From Streptomyces sp. Mut1 (GTDB lineage: Bacteria > Actinomycetota > Actinomycetes > Streptomycetales > Streptomycetaceae): a stretch of DNA of 64,000 nucleotides. The stretch lies in contig NZ_CP120998.1 of assembly GCF_030719295.1 (NCBI RefSeq), positions 124,001 through 188,000 of the forward strand. Reading direction: 5' to 3'. The position numbers and the translations under genes were made by a program. Of the stretch, positions 46,201 through 58,400 are shown piece after piece. Position 1 is the stretch's first letter. Each line of letters starts with the position of its first letter. Below the pieces are notes generated by a model. The model was not told the origin of the DNA. It searched no databases and worked only from the letters and a program-made list of their open reading frames with translations.

Positions 46201-49200
46201 TGTTCTTCAGGGAATCCGCATCAGCGAACATCACCTCACGCAGCCCGTCGAAGTGCTCACACACCTCGTCCAGGACCGTGGCGAACACCGGGAAGACCCC
46301 TGCCAGCTCCTGGCCCATGCCGACCCGCTGACCGCCCTGACCCGAGAAAACAAACCCGGTCAGGCCATCACGGGCCACGACCGGCGCCAACTGCTCGCCC
46401 AGCTCCCCCGTACCGGTACCGATGACAACAGCCCGGTGCTCCAGGGCGGCCCGGGCCGTCGCCAGCGACAGGCCGACATCGGCCGCGTCCAGACCCTCCA
46501 CCCCGGCCGTCAGCCGCCGCACCTGCTCCGCGACACCGGCCGCCGTCTTGGACGACACCAGCCACGGCACCACGGGCAGCGCGAAGTCCGGGGCCACCGG
46601 CTCCCGCGTAAGCTCCGGCGCCTCCTCGATGATCACGTGCGCGTTCGTCCCACTCACGCCGAACGCGGACACACCCGCCCGCCTCGGCCGGTCACCGGGC
46701 ACCCACTCCCGAGCCCGGTCCAGCAGCTCGACCGCGCCCTCCGACCAGTCCACGTGGGACGACGGAGCCCCCACGTGCAAGGACTCCGGCAGGGTCCCGT
46801 TCCGCATCGCCAGAATCATCTTCATGACACCCGCGACACCAGCAGCAGCCTGCGTGTGACCAATGTTCGACTTGATCGAACCGAGCCACAGCGGCTGGTC
46901 CGCAGGCCGGTCCTGGCCGTACGTGGCCAACAGCGCCTGCGCCTCGATCGGGTCACCCAGCTTCGTACCCGTGCCGTGCGCCTCCACCGCATCCACCTCA
47001 GCGGCCGACAGACCAGCAGTCGCCAACGCCTGCCGAATCACCCGCTGCTGCGAAGGACCATTCGGCGCCGTCAGACCATTCGACGCACCATCCTGATTCA
47101 CCGCACTACCCCGCACCACCGCCAGCACCTGGTGGCCCTTGCTGCGGGCATCCGACAGGCGCTCCAGAACCAGAACGCCTACGCCCTCACCCCACCCCGT
47201 ACCGTCCGCATCCTCCGAGAACGCCTTGCACCGGCCATCCCCAGCCAGGCCACCCTGCTTCTCGAACTCGATGAAGGCACCCGGCGTCGACATCACTGTC
47301 ACGCCACCGGCCAGCGCAAGATCGCACTCACCCAACCGGAGCGCCTGCGCGGCCAAATGGAGCGCGACCAGCGACGACGAGCACGCGGTATCCACCGTCA
47401 CCGCCGGGCCTTCGAGGCCCAGCGCGTAGGAGACCCGTCCCGACAACACGCTGCCCGAATTCCCCGTACCGCCGTATCCGTCGCCCGACTCACCGGCCAG
47501 GGCCAGCAGCGCCGGGTAGTCCTGGCCGTTCGTCCCGGCGAAGACGCCGACCGGGAGCCCCTTCAGCGAGTACGGGGCGATGCCCGACCGCTCCAGCGAC
47601 TCCCACACGACCTCCAGCAGCAACCGCTGCTGCGGGTCCATGGCAAGCGCCTCACGCGGCGAGATCCCGAACAGACCGGCGTCGAAGTCCGTCGCACCGG
47701 CAACGAACCCGCCGACGGGCGCGAAGCCCTGGCCGGCCGCACCGCCCTCCAGCTCCCAGCCACGGTCGGCGGGGAAGCCGCCCAGCGCGTCGGTGCCCTC
47801 CACGAGCAGCCGCCACAGCTCCTCCGGGGAGTTCGCACCACCGGGGAAGCGGCAGCCCATACCCACCACGACCACCGGATCATCGCCCACGGCCTGGCGC
47901 ACCGGCACCACACCCGGTGCCGCCGGCTCCTCGTCCGATCCGAACAGTTTGGTCACCACGAACGTGGTCAGCGCCTCGACCGACGGGTAGTCGAAGACAA
48001 CCGTGGACGCCAGGGTGAGACCGGTCTCGGCGGTGAGCGCGTTGCGCAGTTCGACGGCGGTCAGGGAGTCGAAGCCCAGGTCGCGGAAGGCCTTCGACAC
48101 CTCAACGGCCGCCGGGTCGGCGAACCCGAGCACGGCCGCCACCTGCCCGCGCACCACATCCATCACCAGCGAACGCCGGGCGACCCCCGACACCCCGGCC
48201 AGCCGCTCCCGCAGCCCCCCGCCGCCGACTGCCGGGCGTTCCGCCCGACGCGGCGCGACCTCGTCCCACAGAGGGTTCGGCCGCAGCGCGGTCATCCCGG
48301 GGACGAAGCGCTCCCAGTCCACATCCGCGACCGTCACACAACCCGACGCCGAGCCGAGGACGCGGAGTGCGGACTCGGGCGCGAGCGGGGTCAGCCCGCC
48401 GCGTTCGGCTCGGGCCAGGACGGTGGCGTCGTCCGCCATCCCGCCCTCGGCCCACGGCCCCCACCCGATCGAGGAACCGGCAAGACCCTGCGCACGTCGG
48501 TACTCCACCAGCCCGTCCAGCGCCGCATTCGCCGCCGCGTACGCACCCTGCCCCGCACCACCCCACACACCAGCAGCCGACGAGAACAACACGAACGCGT
48601 CCAGCTCACGACCCAACGACGCGTGATGGAGATTCCAGGCCCCTGTCGCCTTGGCGTCCCAGACCCCAGCCACCCGCTCCGGAGTCAGACCGTCAACCAC
48701 ACCGTCGTCCAGAACCCCGGCCGTATGCACCACAGCCGAGACGTCGAACCGCTCGAAGAGGCCCTCCACCTCCGCCCGCACGGCCACATCACAGGCCACC
48801 ACGTCGACCTCGGCACCCAGGGCCTGAAGTCCCTCCCGCAGCTCCTGCGCGCCCTCCGCCTCCGGGCCGCGCCGGCTCACGAGCACGACGCGCTCGGCAC
48901 CGCGCTCCACCGCCCAACGCGCCACCCGGGCGCCCAACGCACCCGTACCACCCGTGACCAGCACCGTTCCGGCGGGCGACCACGCCGCGTCGCCGGACCG
49001 CGCGGGCGCCAGACGACGACCGAGCACCGCCCCGGCCCGCACCGCGACCTCGTCCTCATCCCCACAACCACCGGCCAGCACCTCAAGCAACCGGCCGACA
49101 GCGCCCTGCGCCACCTGATCCGGAACGTCAACGAGACCACCCCAACGCCCCGGCTCCTCCAACGCGACAACCCGGCCCAGACCCCACACACCAGCCCGCA

Positions 49201-52200
49201 CCGGACGCGTAACCACATCACCAGGACCCACCGACACCGCACCCGACGTCACCCACCACACCGGGCAAGCAACCCCCGCGTCACCCAACGCCTGCACGAG
49301 GACAGCCGACGCGGCAACGCCACCCGACCCCGACTCCTCCTGGCCCAGGAACGACACCACACGCGCGTAATCCGCGGACTCCCCGAGCCGAGCCGCCAGC
49401 GCCGAACGGTCCAGATCCGCCGCGCCCAACTCCAGCCGGGCGACCTGCCCACCCCGCCCCGCCAGCTCCTCAGCAAGCGCATCCGCCCACGACGCCTCCT
49501 CAGCACCAGCCGGCTCAACAATCAACCAGTCGCCCGACACATCGGCACCGGCGGCGCCGACAGCCCCCAACGGGGTCCAGGACACCTCATAGGTCAGGCC
49601 GTCCCCGGGTTCCCGTTCCTGCCGCTGGGGCTTGGCCCCTTCGGGGTTCTGCATCCAGTAGCGGTCCCGGGCGAAGGGGTACGTCGGCAGGTCGGTGCGC
49701 TGTGCGTCCGTGGCGGCGTAGAAGTGGTGCCAGTCGACCGGGTGGCCGTCGGCCCACAGCTGGGCCAGGGCGCGCACCGGCGTATCGGACTCGGGCCGCT
49801 TCCGGTTCAGCGCCGCCACGGTGAGGGCGTCGCCCTCGCACGTCTCATCGATGGCACCGGTCAGCGTGGCGTCCGGGCCCAGCTCCAGGAACCGGGTGAC
49901 GCCCAGGGACTTCAGGTGGGTGATGGCGTCGGCGAAGCGGACCGTGCCCCGGACCTGATCCGTCCAGTACGAGGCGGTGAACCCGGTGACCGGCTCACCC
50001 GTCAGCGTGGAGACGATCGGGATGTGCGGGGCGTCGTACGTCAGCTTGCCCGCAGCGGCCGCGAATTCGGCGAGCATCGGGTCCATCAGCGCCGAGTGGA
50101 ACGCGTGGCTGACCTCCAGCCAGCGCCCCTGGCGGTCGGCGAGCTGAGCGGCCACCGCCTCGACGGCCTCGCGCGTACCGGAGACGACGACCTGACCGGG
50201 GGCGTTCACCGCCGCCACCGAGGCACCCTCCACCAACAGCGGAGTCACCTCGTCCGGCGTCGCCCGTACCGCCCACATCGCCCCGCCCGCCGGCAGCGCC
50301 CGCATCAAACCCGCACGCGCCGACACCAGCCCGCACGCATCCGCCAGCGAGAAGACCCCCGCCACATGCGCGGCAGCCAGCTCACCCACCGAGTGACCGA
50401 CCAGATAATCCGGCCGCACCCCCCACGACTCCACCAGCCGGAACAACGCCACCTCGACCGCGAACAACGCCGGCTGCGCCCAACCCGTGTTCTTCAACGC
50501 CTCCGCATCACCGAACATCACCTCACGCAGGCCCTCGAAATGCCCACACACCTCATCCAGCGCCGCCGCGAACACCGGGAACGCCTCCGCCAGCTCCCGG
50601 CCCATCCCGACCCGCTGACCACCCTGACCCGAGAACACGAACGCCAGCCGCCTCCGGCCGCGTCCGCCCCGGCCCGCGGCCGTGCCCCGGACCACGCGGC
50701 CGGCGGTCGCGTTGCCGGTGGCGAGGGCGGTCAGGTCGGCGAGGGCCGATTCCGCGTCGGGGGCCAGGACCACGGCCCGGTGTTCGAACGCGGCGCGGCC
50801 CGTGGCCAGGGTGTGGCCGACGTCCTGGAGGCGGGTGTGCGGGTGGGCGGTCAGGGAGGTGCGGAGGCGGGCCGCGAGTTCGGGGAGGGCTTCCGGCTGA
50901 CGGGTGGACAGCGGCCAGGGCAGGACCGGCGGGGTCACTGTGTCCGTGCCTGCGCCTGTGCCTGTGCCCGTGTCCGTGCCCGTGTCGGCGTCCGTGCCGG
51001 CCCGTTCCCGCTCCGCCGGGGCGGGGGCCTCCTCCAGGATGACGTGGGCGTTCGTACCGCTGATGCCGAAGGACGAGATGCCCGCCCTGCGCGGGCGTTC
51101 GCCGCGCGGCCAGTTCCTGGCCTCCGTCAGGAGTTCGACCCCGCCCTCCGACCAGTCCACGTGGGTCGAGGGCTTCTCCGCGTACAGGGTCTTCGGGAGC
51201 GTCTCGTTCCGCATCGCGAGGACCATCTTCATGACACCCGCGACACCGGCAGCGGCCTGCGTGTGCCCGATGTTCGACTTCACCGAGCCCAGCCACAACG
51301 GCTGGTCCGCAGGACGCTTCTGCCCGTACGTGGCAAGGAGTGCCTGCGCCTCGATCGGGTCGCCCAGCTTGGTGCCCGTGCCGTGCGCCTCCACCGCGTC
51401 CACGTCCGTCGGCGCGAGGTGGGCGTTGTCCAGCGCCGACCGGATGACCTGCTGCTGCGAGGGACCGTTCGGGACGGTGAGGCCGTTGGACGCGCCGTCC
51501 TGGTTGACGGCTGTGCCGCGCACCACCGCCAGGACGCGGTGTCCGTCGCGGACGGCGTCGGACAGGCGGCCCAGGACCAGCAGGCCGGCGCCCTCGGACC
51601 AGCCGGTGCCGTCGGCGTCGTCGGAGAACGCCTTGCAGCGGCTGTCGGCCGACAGGCCCTGCTGGCGGCTGAACTCCAGGAACATGCCGGGCGTCGACAT
51701 CACGGTGACGCCCCCGACGAGGGCGAGGGAGCATTCGCCGGAGCGCAGCGACTGGACGGCCATGTGGAGCGCGACCAGGGAGGAGGAGCAGGCCGTGTCG
51801 ACGGTGACGGCGGGGCCCTTGAGGCCGAGGGTGTAGGCGATGCGGCCGGAGGCGACGGCCATGGAGTTGCCGGTGAGGAGGTAGCCCTCGACGCCCTGCG
51901 GGAGTTCGGTCAGGTGTGATCCGTAGCCGGTGGAGGCCGCGCCGACGAAGACGCCGGTGTCGCTGTTCTTCAGGCCGGTGGGGTCGATGCCGGCGTGTTC
52001 GAAGGCCTCCCAGGAGGTCTGGAGCAGCATCCGCTGCTGCGGGTCCATCGCGAGGGCTTCGCGCGGACTGAGGCCGAAGAAGGCGGGGTCGAACTCGGTG
52101 GCGTCGTAGGTGAAGCCGCCTTCGCGGGCGTGGCTGGTGCCCGGCAGGCTGGAGTCGGGTCCGAAGAGCCGTTCCAGGTCCCAGTCCCGGTCGACGGGGA

Positions 52201-52432
52201 AGGTGGACATGCCGTCGCCCGCCCGGTCGAGGAGCTGCCACAGCTCCTGCGGGGAGCGGACGCCGCCGGGCAGCCGGCAGCCCATGCCGATGATGGCGAT
52301 CGGTTCGGTGCTCGCCGCCTCGATCTCCCGCAGTCTGCGGTGTGCCTGGCGGAGGTCGCCGGTGACCTTCTTGAGGTAGCCGAGCAGTTTCTCCTGCTCG
52401 CCGTCGGCGCTGACAACCCGGTTCTCGCTCAA
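43289..52432 (-). CDS. Modular type I PKS: two KS-AT-KR-ACP modules
   Basis: Protein of 3047 aa between the upstream bimodular protein and the TE-bearing protein. It starts with TTG at 52432, overlapping the previous stop (TTGA), with GGTGGG five bases upstream; no closer ATG or GTG fits. An N-terminal docking coiled coil is followed by KS (about 50-470, Cys near 215), AT (about 598-900, malonyl HAFH), KR (about 1157-1310), ACP (near 1450), KS (about 1517-1940), AT (about 2032-2330, malonyl HAFH), KR (about 2630-2780), ACP (near 2925). The C-terminal docking helices end [12 protein letters not shown]. Both KRs carry VLDDG, the B-type signature, together with a Trp in GVWGG. The two module halves are near repeats of each other. 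Each module should leave a hydroxyl. Confidence 0.95.
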   Translation of the reverse strand: MSENRVVSADGEQEKLLGYLKKVTGDLRQAHRRLREIEAASTEPIAIIGMGCRLPGGVRSPQELWQLLDRAGDGMSTFPVDRDWDLERLFGPDSSLPGTSHAREGGFTYDATEFDPAFFGLSPREALAMDPQQRMLLQTSWEAFEHAGIDPTGLKNSDTGVFVGAASTGYGSHLTELPQGVEGYLLTGNSMAVASGRIAYTLGLKGPAVTVDTACSSSLVALHMAVQSLRSGECSLALVGGVTVMSTPGMFLEFSRQQGLSADSRCKAFSDDADGTGWSEGAGLLVLGRLSDAVRDGHRVLAVVRGTAVNQDGASNGLTVPNGPSQQQVIRSALDNAHLAPTDVDAVEAHGTGTKLGDPIEAQALLATYGQKRPADQPLWLGSVKSNIGHTQAAAGVAGVMKMVLAMRNETLPKTLYAEKPSTHVDWSEGGVELLTEARNWPRGERPRRAGISSFGISGTNAHVILEEAPAPAERERAGTDADTGTDTGTGTGAGTDTVTPPVLPWPLSTRQPEALPELAARLRTSLTAHPHTRLQDVGHTLATGRAAFEHRAVVLAPDAESALADLTALATGNATAGRVVRGTAAGRGGRGRRRLAFVFSGQGGQRVGMGRELAEAFPVFAAALDEVCGHFEGLREVMFGDAEALKNTGWAQPALFAVEVALFRLVESWGVRPDYLVGHSVGELAAAHVAGVFSLADACGLVSARAGLMRALPAGGAMWAVRATPDEVTPLLVEGASVAAVNAPGQVVVSGTREAVEAVAAQLADRQGRWLEVSHAFHSALMDPMLAEFAAAAGKLTYDAPHIPIVSTLTGEPVTGFTASYWTDQVRGTVRFADAITHLKSLGVTRFLELGPDATLTGAIDETCEGDALTVAALNRKRPESDTPVRALAQLWADGHPVDWHHFYAATDAQRTDLPTYPFARDRYWMQNPEGAKPQRQEREPGDGLTYEVSWTPLGAVGAAGADVSGDWLIVEPAGAEEASWADALAEELAGRGGQVARLELGAADLDRSALAARLGESADYARVVSFLGQEESGSGGVAASAVLVQALGDAGVACPVWWVTSGAVSVGPGDVVTRPVRAGVWGLGRVVALEEPGRWGGLVDVPDQVAQGAVGRLLEVLAGGCGDEDEVAVRAGAVLGRRLAPARSGDAAWSPAGTVLVTGGTGALGARVARWAVERGAERVVLVSRRGPEAEGAQELREGLQALGAEVDVVACDVAVRAEVEGLFERFDVSAVVHTAGVLDDGVVDGLTPERVAGVWDAKATGAWNLHHASLGRELDAFVLFSSAAGVWGGAGQGAYAAANAALDGLVEYRRAQGLAGSSIGWGPWAEGGMADDATVLARAERGGLTPLAPESALRVLGSASGCVTVADVDWERFVPGMTALRPNPLWDEVAPRRAERPAVGGGGLRERLAGVSGVARRSLVMDVVRGQVAAVLGFADPAAVEVSKAFRDLGFDSLTAVELRNALTAETGLTLASTVVFDYPSVEALTTFVVTKLFGSDEEPAAPGVVPVRQAVGDDPVVVVGMGCRFPGGANSPEELWRLLVEGTDALGGFPADRGWELEGGAAGQGFAPVGGFVAGATDFDAGLFGISPREALAMDPQQRLLLEVVWESLERSGIAPYSLKGLPVGVFAGTNGQDYPALLALAGESGDGYGGTGNSGSVLSGRVSYALGLEGPAVTVDTACSSSLVALHLAAQALRLGECDLALAGGVTVMSTPGAFIEFEKQGGLAGDGRCKAFSEDADGTGWGEGVGVLVLERLSDARSKGHQVLAVVRGSAVNQDGASNGLTAPNGPSQQRVIRQALATAGLSAAEVDAVEAHGTGTKLGDPIEAQALLATYGQDRPADQPLWLGSIKSNIGHTQAAAGVAGVMKMILAMRNGTLPESLHVGAPSSHVDWSEGAVELLDRAREWVPGDRPRRAGVSAFGVSGTNAHVIIEEAPELTREPVAPDFALPVVPWLVSSKTAAGVAEQVRRLTAGVEGLDAADVGLSLATARAALEHRAVVIGTGTGELGEQLAPVVARDGLTGFVFSGQGGQRVGMGQELAGVFPVFATVLDEVCEHFDGLREVMFADADSLKNTGWAQPALFAVEVALFRLVESWGVRPDYLVGHSVGELAAVHVAGVLSLADACRLVAARAGLMQALPTGGAMWAVRATPEEVTPLLVEGASVAAVNAPGQVVVSGTREAVEAVAAQLGDRQGRWLEVSHAFHSHLMDPMLAEFTNAAGELTYDTPDIPIVSTLTGELTGEFTASYWADQVRGTVRFADAVTRLKALGVTRFLELGPDASLVGAIGESDEDAFAVAALNRKQSEPATAVTALARLWADGADVDWAAFYAPTGARTVDLPTYAFQRERYWPGVRRESVVASAADAVFWDAVERGDGELFAAEFGVDVGAPLRETLPAFSAWQRRRREREASDRLRYEVSWAPLRSAVVDVSGGGWLIVEPAGAEDASWADALAEELTGRGGQVTRLRLESGDLDRSALAARLELFADHARVVSFLGQEESGSGGVAASAVLVQALGDAGVACPVWWVTSGAVSAGPGDVVTRPVRAGVWGLGRVVALEEPGRWGGLVDVPDKTSREAVGRLVEVVAGGCGDEDEVAVRGGAVLGRRLVSARSGDAAWSPAGTVLVSGGTGALGARVARWVAERGAEHVVLISRRGPEAEGAQELLTELRALGAAADVVACDVAVRSEVEALFARFDVSAVVHTAGVLDDGVVDGLTPERVAGVWDAKAAGAWNLHHASLGRELDAFVLFSSAAGVWGGAGQGAYAAANAALDGLVEYRRAQGLAGSSIGWGPWAEGGMADDATVLARMDRGGVRPLDPDTALDILGSAEGCFAVADMDWERFVSSVTALRANRLWDEVAPRRAERPAVEAGGLGERLAGLSDVARRSLVMDVVRGQVAAVLGFADPAAVEVSKAFRDLGFDSLTAVELRNALTAETGLKLPSTLAFDHPTTLALTEFLLGELGGESGDEVRDVAAELDRIEAALLALPAPEYARLRIATRLQQLMKRLDGAPTDTSAVDISAKIEAATSDDIFALIDHEIGKR
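43560..47890 (-). other. PKS module n-2: KS-AT(malonyl)-KR-ACP
   Basis: [18 protein letters not shown] near 47380; AT GHSVG near 46100 and HAFH near 45810; [15 protein letters not shown] near 44525, VLDDG near 44300, [13 protein letters not shown] near 44115; [17 protein letters not shown] near 43670. Its KS is nearly identical to that of module n-1 (shared [19 protein letters not shown]). Confidence 0.9.
47960..52290 (-). other. PKS module n-3: KS-AT(malonyl)-KR-ACP
   Basis: [18 protein letters not shown] near 51785; AT GHSVG near 50390 and HAFH near 50100; [15 protein letters not shown] near 48945, VLDDG near 48695, [13 protein letters not shown] near 48530; [17 protein letters not shown] near 48080. 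The KS differs clearly from that of module n-2, whereas the KR-ACP part is nearly the same. Confidence 0.9.
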
Positions 52433-55400
52433 GACGTCCCACCAAATTCGCCGTCGATCATTTTGAAGAGTTCGTCAGCCGTCGCCGACTCGAGTGCGTC
52501 GGTCTCGTCGTCACCCGTGGGTTCGCCGATCGCCACCGCCGTCACCGTCGCTGTCCCGCTCGCGGCAGCCCATTTCTCCGCCAGGGCCCGCAGGCGTCGC
52601 TGCACCGAGTCGTCCCCGGTCGCGGCGGCACCGGAGCCGGCCAGCCGGTCCAGGGTCTGTTCCAGCCGCTCGATCTCGTCCAGGGCCGTGGAACCGTCCG
52701 CGACCGGGCCCGGCGCACCGGCCGTGTCGTCGTCCGGGCCGCCGTCGGGGACGAGTTCGGCCAGCAGGTACTCCACGAGCGCGGCCGGTGTCGGGTAGTC
52801 GAAGACCAGCGTCGCGGGCAGCCGGGTGCCGGTCATGACGCCCATCCGGTTGCGCAGTTCGATGGCCGTCAGGGAGTCGAAGCCGAGGAAGGCCTCTTCC
52901 GGTTCGATGTCGTCGGCCGAGCCGTGGCCGAGGACCGCGGCCGCCTGTCCGCAGACCAGGTCGAGCAGATGGTCGGCGCGGTCGGCCGCGGGCAGGGCCC
53001 GCAGCCGGCCCGCGAGTGCGGCGCCCGGTTCGGGGGCGGCCGCGGCTGCGGCCTGGGTGCGCCGGGGTGCGGCGCTGCCCGCGAGGTGGCGCAGCATCGG
53101 CGGTACGGGCCCGGCGGTGAACGCCTGCGGTGAGGTGTCCAGCCGCATCGGAAGCAGGGCGGCCTCGTCGGCGGTCAGCGCGAAGTCGAGCAGGGCGAGC
53201 CCCGCCTGCGCGTCGAGCGGCCGGAGCCCGGCCTTCGCCATGCGGGCGATGTCGTTGTCCGTGAGGTGCCCGGTCATGCCCCGGTCGGCTATCCACGGCC
53301 CCCAGGCCAGCGCCACGGCGGGGACTCCGCGGTGGCGTGCCCAGCGGGCGAACTCGTCGAGGAAGGCGTTCGCGGCGGCGTAGTTGGCCTGGCCCGCACC
53401 GCCCAGGGTGCCGGCCGCGCCCGAGAAGAGGACGAAGGCGGCGAGGTCGCTGTCCTTCGTCAGCTCGTACAGGTTGAGCGCGGCGTCCGCCTTGGGGCGC
53501 AGGGTGGTGTCCAGCCGTTCGGGGGTGAGGAAGGGGATGACCCCGTCGTCCACCACTCCGGCGACGTGCACGACCGCGGTGAGCGGGTGCTCCTTCTCGA
53601 CGGTGGCGAGGGTACGGGCCAGCGCGTCCCGGTCGGCGGCGTCGCACGCCTCGATCCTGACCCGGGCGCCGAGCTTCTCCAGCTCGGCGACAAGGCCCTC
53701 GGCGCCCTCGGCCCGCGCTCCCCTGCGGCTGGTGAGCAGCAGGTTGCGCACTCCGTACCGTTCGACCAGGTGGCGGGCCACATAGTGGCCGAGGCCCCCG
53801 GTGCCTCCGGTGACGAGCACGGTGCCGTCCGGGTCGGGGCGGCTGGGCAGGGTGAGGACCACCTTGCCGATGTGCCGGGCCTGGCTGACGTGCCGGTACG
53901 CCTCCGGCGCGCGGCGCACGTCCCAGGTGGCCAGGGGCAGCGGGCGCAGCGCGCCCTCCCCGATGAGCCGCAGCACCTCGACGAGCATCTCGCCGATGCG
54001 TTCGGGTCCGGCCTCGATGAGGTCGAAGGCCGCGTAGGCCACGCCCGGGTGCGCCTCGGTGAGGCTTTCGGGGGTGCGGACGTCGGTCTTGCCCATTTCG
54101 AGGAACCTGCCACCGCCGCCGAGCAGCCGCAGCGAGGCGTCCACGTATTCGCGGGCCAGCGAGTTCAGTACGACGTCGATGCCGTCCGTCCCCGCCGTCG
54201 TACGGAAGTGCTCCTCGAAGTCCAGGTCGCGGGAGGAGGCGAGGTGGGCGTCGTCGATGCCGAGGGAGCGCAGCGTGTCGTGCTTGGCCGGTCCCGCCGT
54301 GCCGAACACCTCGGCCCCGAGGTGCCGGGCGAGCTGTGCGGCGGCCATGCCGACACCGCCGGCGGCGGCGTGCACGAGGACCGACTCACCGGGCTTGAGC
54401 CCTGCCAGGTCGACCAGTGCGTAGTAGGCGGTCAGGAAGACCACCGGCACGGAGGCGGCCTGCTCGAAGGTCCAGTCCTCGGGCATCCGGGCGATCATGC
54501 GCCGGTCGGCGACCGAGACCGGCCCGAATGCCTTGCCGAACATGCCGAGTACGCGGTCTCCCGGGGCGAACCCGGTGATTCCCGGGCCCACTTCGGTGAT
54601 CACGCCGGCGCCCTCGACGCCCATCGGCCCGGGTTCCCCGGGGTACATGTCGAGCGCGTTCAGTACGTCCCGGAAGTTGAGCCCGGCCGCGCGCACGGCC
54701 ACCCGGACCTGGTCCGGGCCGAGCGGTTCCAGCAGCTCGGGGTCGGCGGCGAGGGTCAGGTTGCCCAGGCTGCCGCGTCCGGTGCTGTCGAGCCGCCAGG
54801 CCTCCGTGTCCGCCGGGGGCAGCAGGGTGTCGTCCGGGGCGGGGCGCACGAGCCGGGCGGCCCGTATCGCGCCGTCGCGGATCACGACCTGCGACTCGTC
54901 GGATTCGGCGAGCGCGGCGAACAGGCCGGCTGCCGTGCCGGCGGTCAGCGTGTCCCGGTCGAGGTCGGCGAGCACGAACCGGCCCGGCTCCTCCGACTGT
55001 GCCGAGCGGACCAGCCCCCACGCGGCGGCGGCCGCCGGATCGCCCGGCCCTTCGAGGTCGCCGGCGGCGATGGCGCCGCTGGTGACGAGGACGAGCCGTG
55101 CGGAGGCGAACCTGCTGTCCGCGAGCCAGCGCTGGAGCAGGTCCAGGACGCGGACGGTCAGGGCCCGGGTGTCGGCCGCCATCGTGCCGGCGGTGACCTC
55201 GCCCGTGGGGTGCGTGCCCGTGCACGGCACGAACAGCACCTCGGGGACCGGCCCTTCGGCGCCGAGCGCGTCCAGGTCGGGGACGAGTCGGGCGTCGAGC
55301 GCCTCCGCGAGCCCCAGGGCGTCGAGCCCCGTCGCCGCGTCGCCGAGCACCGCCCACGGCCGGCCCGCGACCGGGTCCGCGGCGGGCTCCGGCAGGGACA

Positions 55401-58400
55401 CCGGAAGCCAGTCGAGCCGGAAGATGTCCTGCGGGGCCGTCGTGCGCGAGGAGCTGTGCAGCTGGGCCGCCGACACCTGGCGCATGGCCAGGGACTCGAC
55501 GTGGGCGACCGGCTGTCCCGTACCGTCCGCGATGGCCAGGGCCAGCGCGTCGGGTCCGGCCTGCGCCAGCCGTACGCGCAGGCTCGACGCGCCGTACGCG
55601 TACAGGGAAACACCGGACCAGGAGAACGGCAGCCTGCTGCGGCCGCTCCCGTCGAGCGCGAGGAAGGTCAGCGCCTGGAGCGCCGCGTCGAGCAGCGGCG
55701 GGTGCAGCCCGTAGGCGGCGGCCTCCTCGGCGTGCGGCCCGTCGAGCGACACCTCGGCGAACACCTCGTCCCCGCTGCGCCAGGCCTGGCGCAGCCCCTG
55801 GAACGAGGGGCCGTAGGCGAATCCGCCCTGCCGGTACATCTCGTAGAAGTCGGACACGTCGATGGTCTCGGCGCCGGGCGGGGGCCAGGCGGTGAGGTCG
55901 AACGCCGCTTCGGGCCGGCCGCCGCCGAGGAGCCCCGTCGCATGCAGGGTCCACGGGTCGTCGGCCGGCGCGTCGTCGCGCCGCGCGTGCAGCTTCAGCG
56001 GACGCAGGCCGGTCGCGTCGGGCGCGCCGACCTGGAGCTGCAACCGCACCGTGCCGTCGGCGGGCAGCACCAGCGGGGCCGCCAGGGTCAGTTCCTCCAC
56101 ACGGTCGCAGCCGACCTCGTCGGCCGCCCGCATCGCCAGTTCCAGGAAGCCGGTGCCGGGGAAGAGGATGGTGCCCATCACCTCGTGGTCGGCGAGCCAC
56201 GGCAGATCCCGTACGCCGATCCGTGCGGTGAACAGCCGCCCGTCGTCCCCGGCCAGTGTCACGGCGGCGCCGAGCAGCGGGTGCCCCGCGTCGTCGAGCC
56301 CGGCCGCGGACACGTCGCCCGGCCGGAATACCGGCGGCTGCGGCCAGTAGCGCTGGTGCTGGAAGGCGTACGTCGGCAGGTCGACGGTACGGGCCCCGGT
56401 CGGGGCGTAGAACGCCGCCCAGTCGACGTCGGCTCCGTCCGCCCAGAGCCGGGCGAGCGCCGTGACGGCGGTTTCGGGCTCGGACTGCTTACGGTTCAGC
56501 ACCGCCACGGCCAGGGCGTCACCGTCGTACGTCTCATCGATGGCACCGGTCAGCGTGGCGTCGGGGCCCAGCTCCAGGAACCGGGTGACCCCGAGCGCCT
56601 TGAGCCGGGTGGTGGCGTCGGCGAAGCGGACCGTGCCTCGGACCTGGTCGGCCCAGTAGGCGGCGGTGAACTCGGCAACCGGCTCGGCGGTGAAGGTGGA
56701 GACGATCGGGATGCGCGGGCTGTCGTACGTCAACTCGCCCGCCGCGTTGGTGAATTCGGCCAGCATCGGGTCCATCAGGGACGAGTGGAAGGCGTGGCTG
56801 ACCTCCAGCCAACGGCCCTGGCGGCCCTCGAAGGCCGAGGCCACCGCTTCGACGGCCTCCCGCGTACCGGACAGAACCACCTGACCGGGAGCGTTCACCG
56901 CCGCCACCGAGACACCGTCCACCAGCAGCGGGGTGACCTCGTCCGGCGTGGCCCGTACCGCCCACATCGCACCGCCGGCCGGCAGTGCCTGCATCAGACC
57001 CGCTCGGGCCGCGACCAACCGGCACGCGTCGGCCAGGGACAGCACCCCGGCGACATGCGCGGCGGCCATCTCGCCGACCGAGTGGCCGACGAGATAGTCC
57101 GGACGGACGCCCCACGACTCGACCAGCCGGAACAACGCCACCTCGACCGCGAACAGCGCGGGCTGCGCCCAGCCGGTGTTCTTCAGGGAATCCGCGTCCG
57201 TGAACATCACCTCACGGAGCGACCGGTCGAGCAGCCCGTCGAAGTGCGCGCACACCTCGTCCAGGGCGGTGGCGAACACCGGGAAGGTGTCCGCCAGCTC
57301 CCGGCCCATGCCGACCCGCTGACCGCCCTGACCGGAGAACACGAACCCGGTGGAGCTGGAGCGGGCGCGGCCGGTGACGGTGTGCGGTGCCGGTTCGCCG
57401 GCCGCCAGCGCCGACAGGGCCGTCCGCAGCTCGTCGGTGCCGGCGCCGAGCACGACGGCGCGCTGGTCCAGCGCGGCGCGGGTCGTCGCCAGGGACAGGC
57501 CGACGTCGGCCGCGTCCAGGCCGTCCACCCCGGCCGCAAGCCGTTCGGCCTGCGCGGTCAGCGCGTTGGCCGTCTTCATGGCCACCGGCCAGGGCACCAC
57601 CGGCAGAACGACGTCCGGCGTCGCCACCGGAGCCGGGTCGTGGGCCGGTGCCTCCTCGATGATCACGTGCGCGTTGGTGCCGCTGATGCCGAACGACGAC
57701 ACACCCGCGCGGCGCGGGCGCTCGCCGCGCGGCCACGGACGGGACTCGGACAGCAGCTCCACGGCGCCGGACGCCCAGTCGACGTGCGACGACGGCTCGC
57801 TCACATGCAGCGTGCCGGGCAGTTCCTCGTGCCGCATCGCCAGCACCATCTTGATCAGGCCCGCGACCCCGGCCGCGGCCTGGGTGTGCCCGATGTTCGA
57901 CTTGATCGAGCCCAGCCACAGCGGCCGGTCGGCGGGCCGGTCCTGCCCGTAGGTGGCGAGCAGCGCCTGCGCCTCGATCGGGTCACCGAGCGTCGTGCCC
58001 GTGCCGTGCGCCTCGACCGCGTCCACCTCGGCGGCCATCAGGCCGGCGGTGGCCAGGGCCTGCCGGATGACGCGCTGCTGGGACGGGCCGTTCGGGGCGG
58101 TCAGGCCGTTCGACGCGCCGTCCTGGTTGGTGGCGCTGCCGGTGACGAGGGCGAGCACCTGGTGGCCGTTGCGGCGGGCGTCCGAGAGCCGTTCGAGGAC
58201 GAGGATTCCGACGCCTTCGGCCCAGCCGGTGCCGTCGGCGTCGTCGGAGAACGCCTTGCACCGGCCGTCGACGGCGAGCCCGTGCTGCCGGCTGAAGCTG
58301 ACGAACGGGGTGGGCGTGGAGATGAGCGTGACACCGCCGGCCAGGGCGAGATCGCACTCGTCGCCGCGCAGGGCCTGCGCCGCCAGGTGCAGGGCGACGA

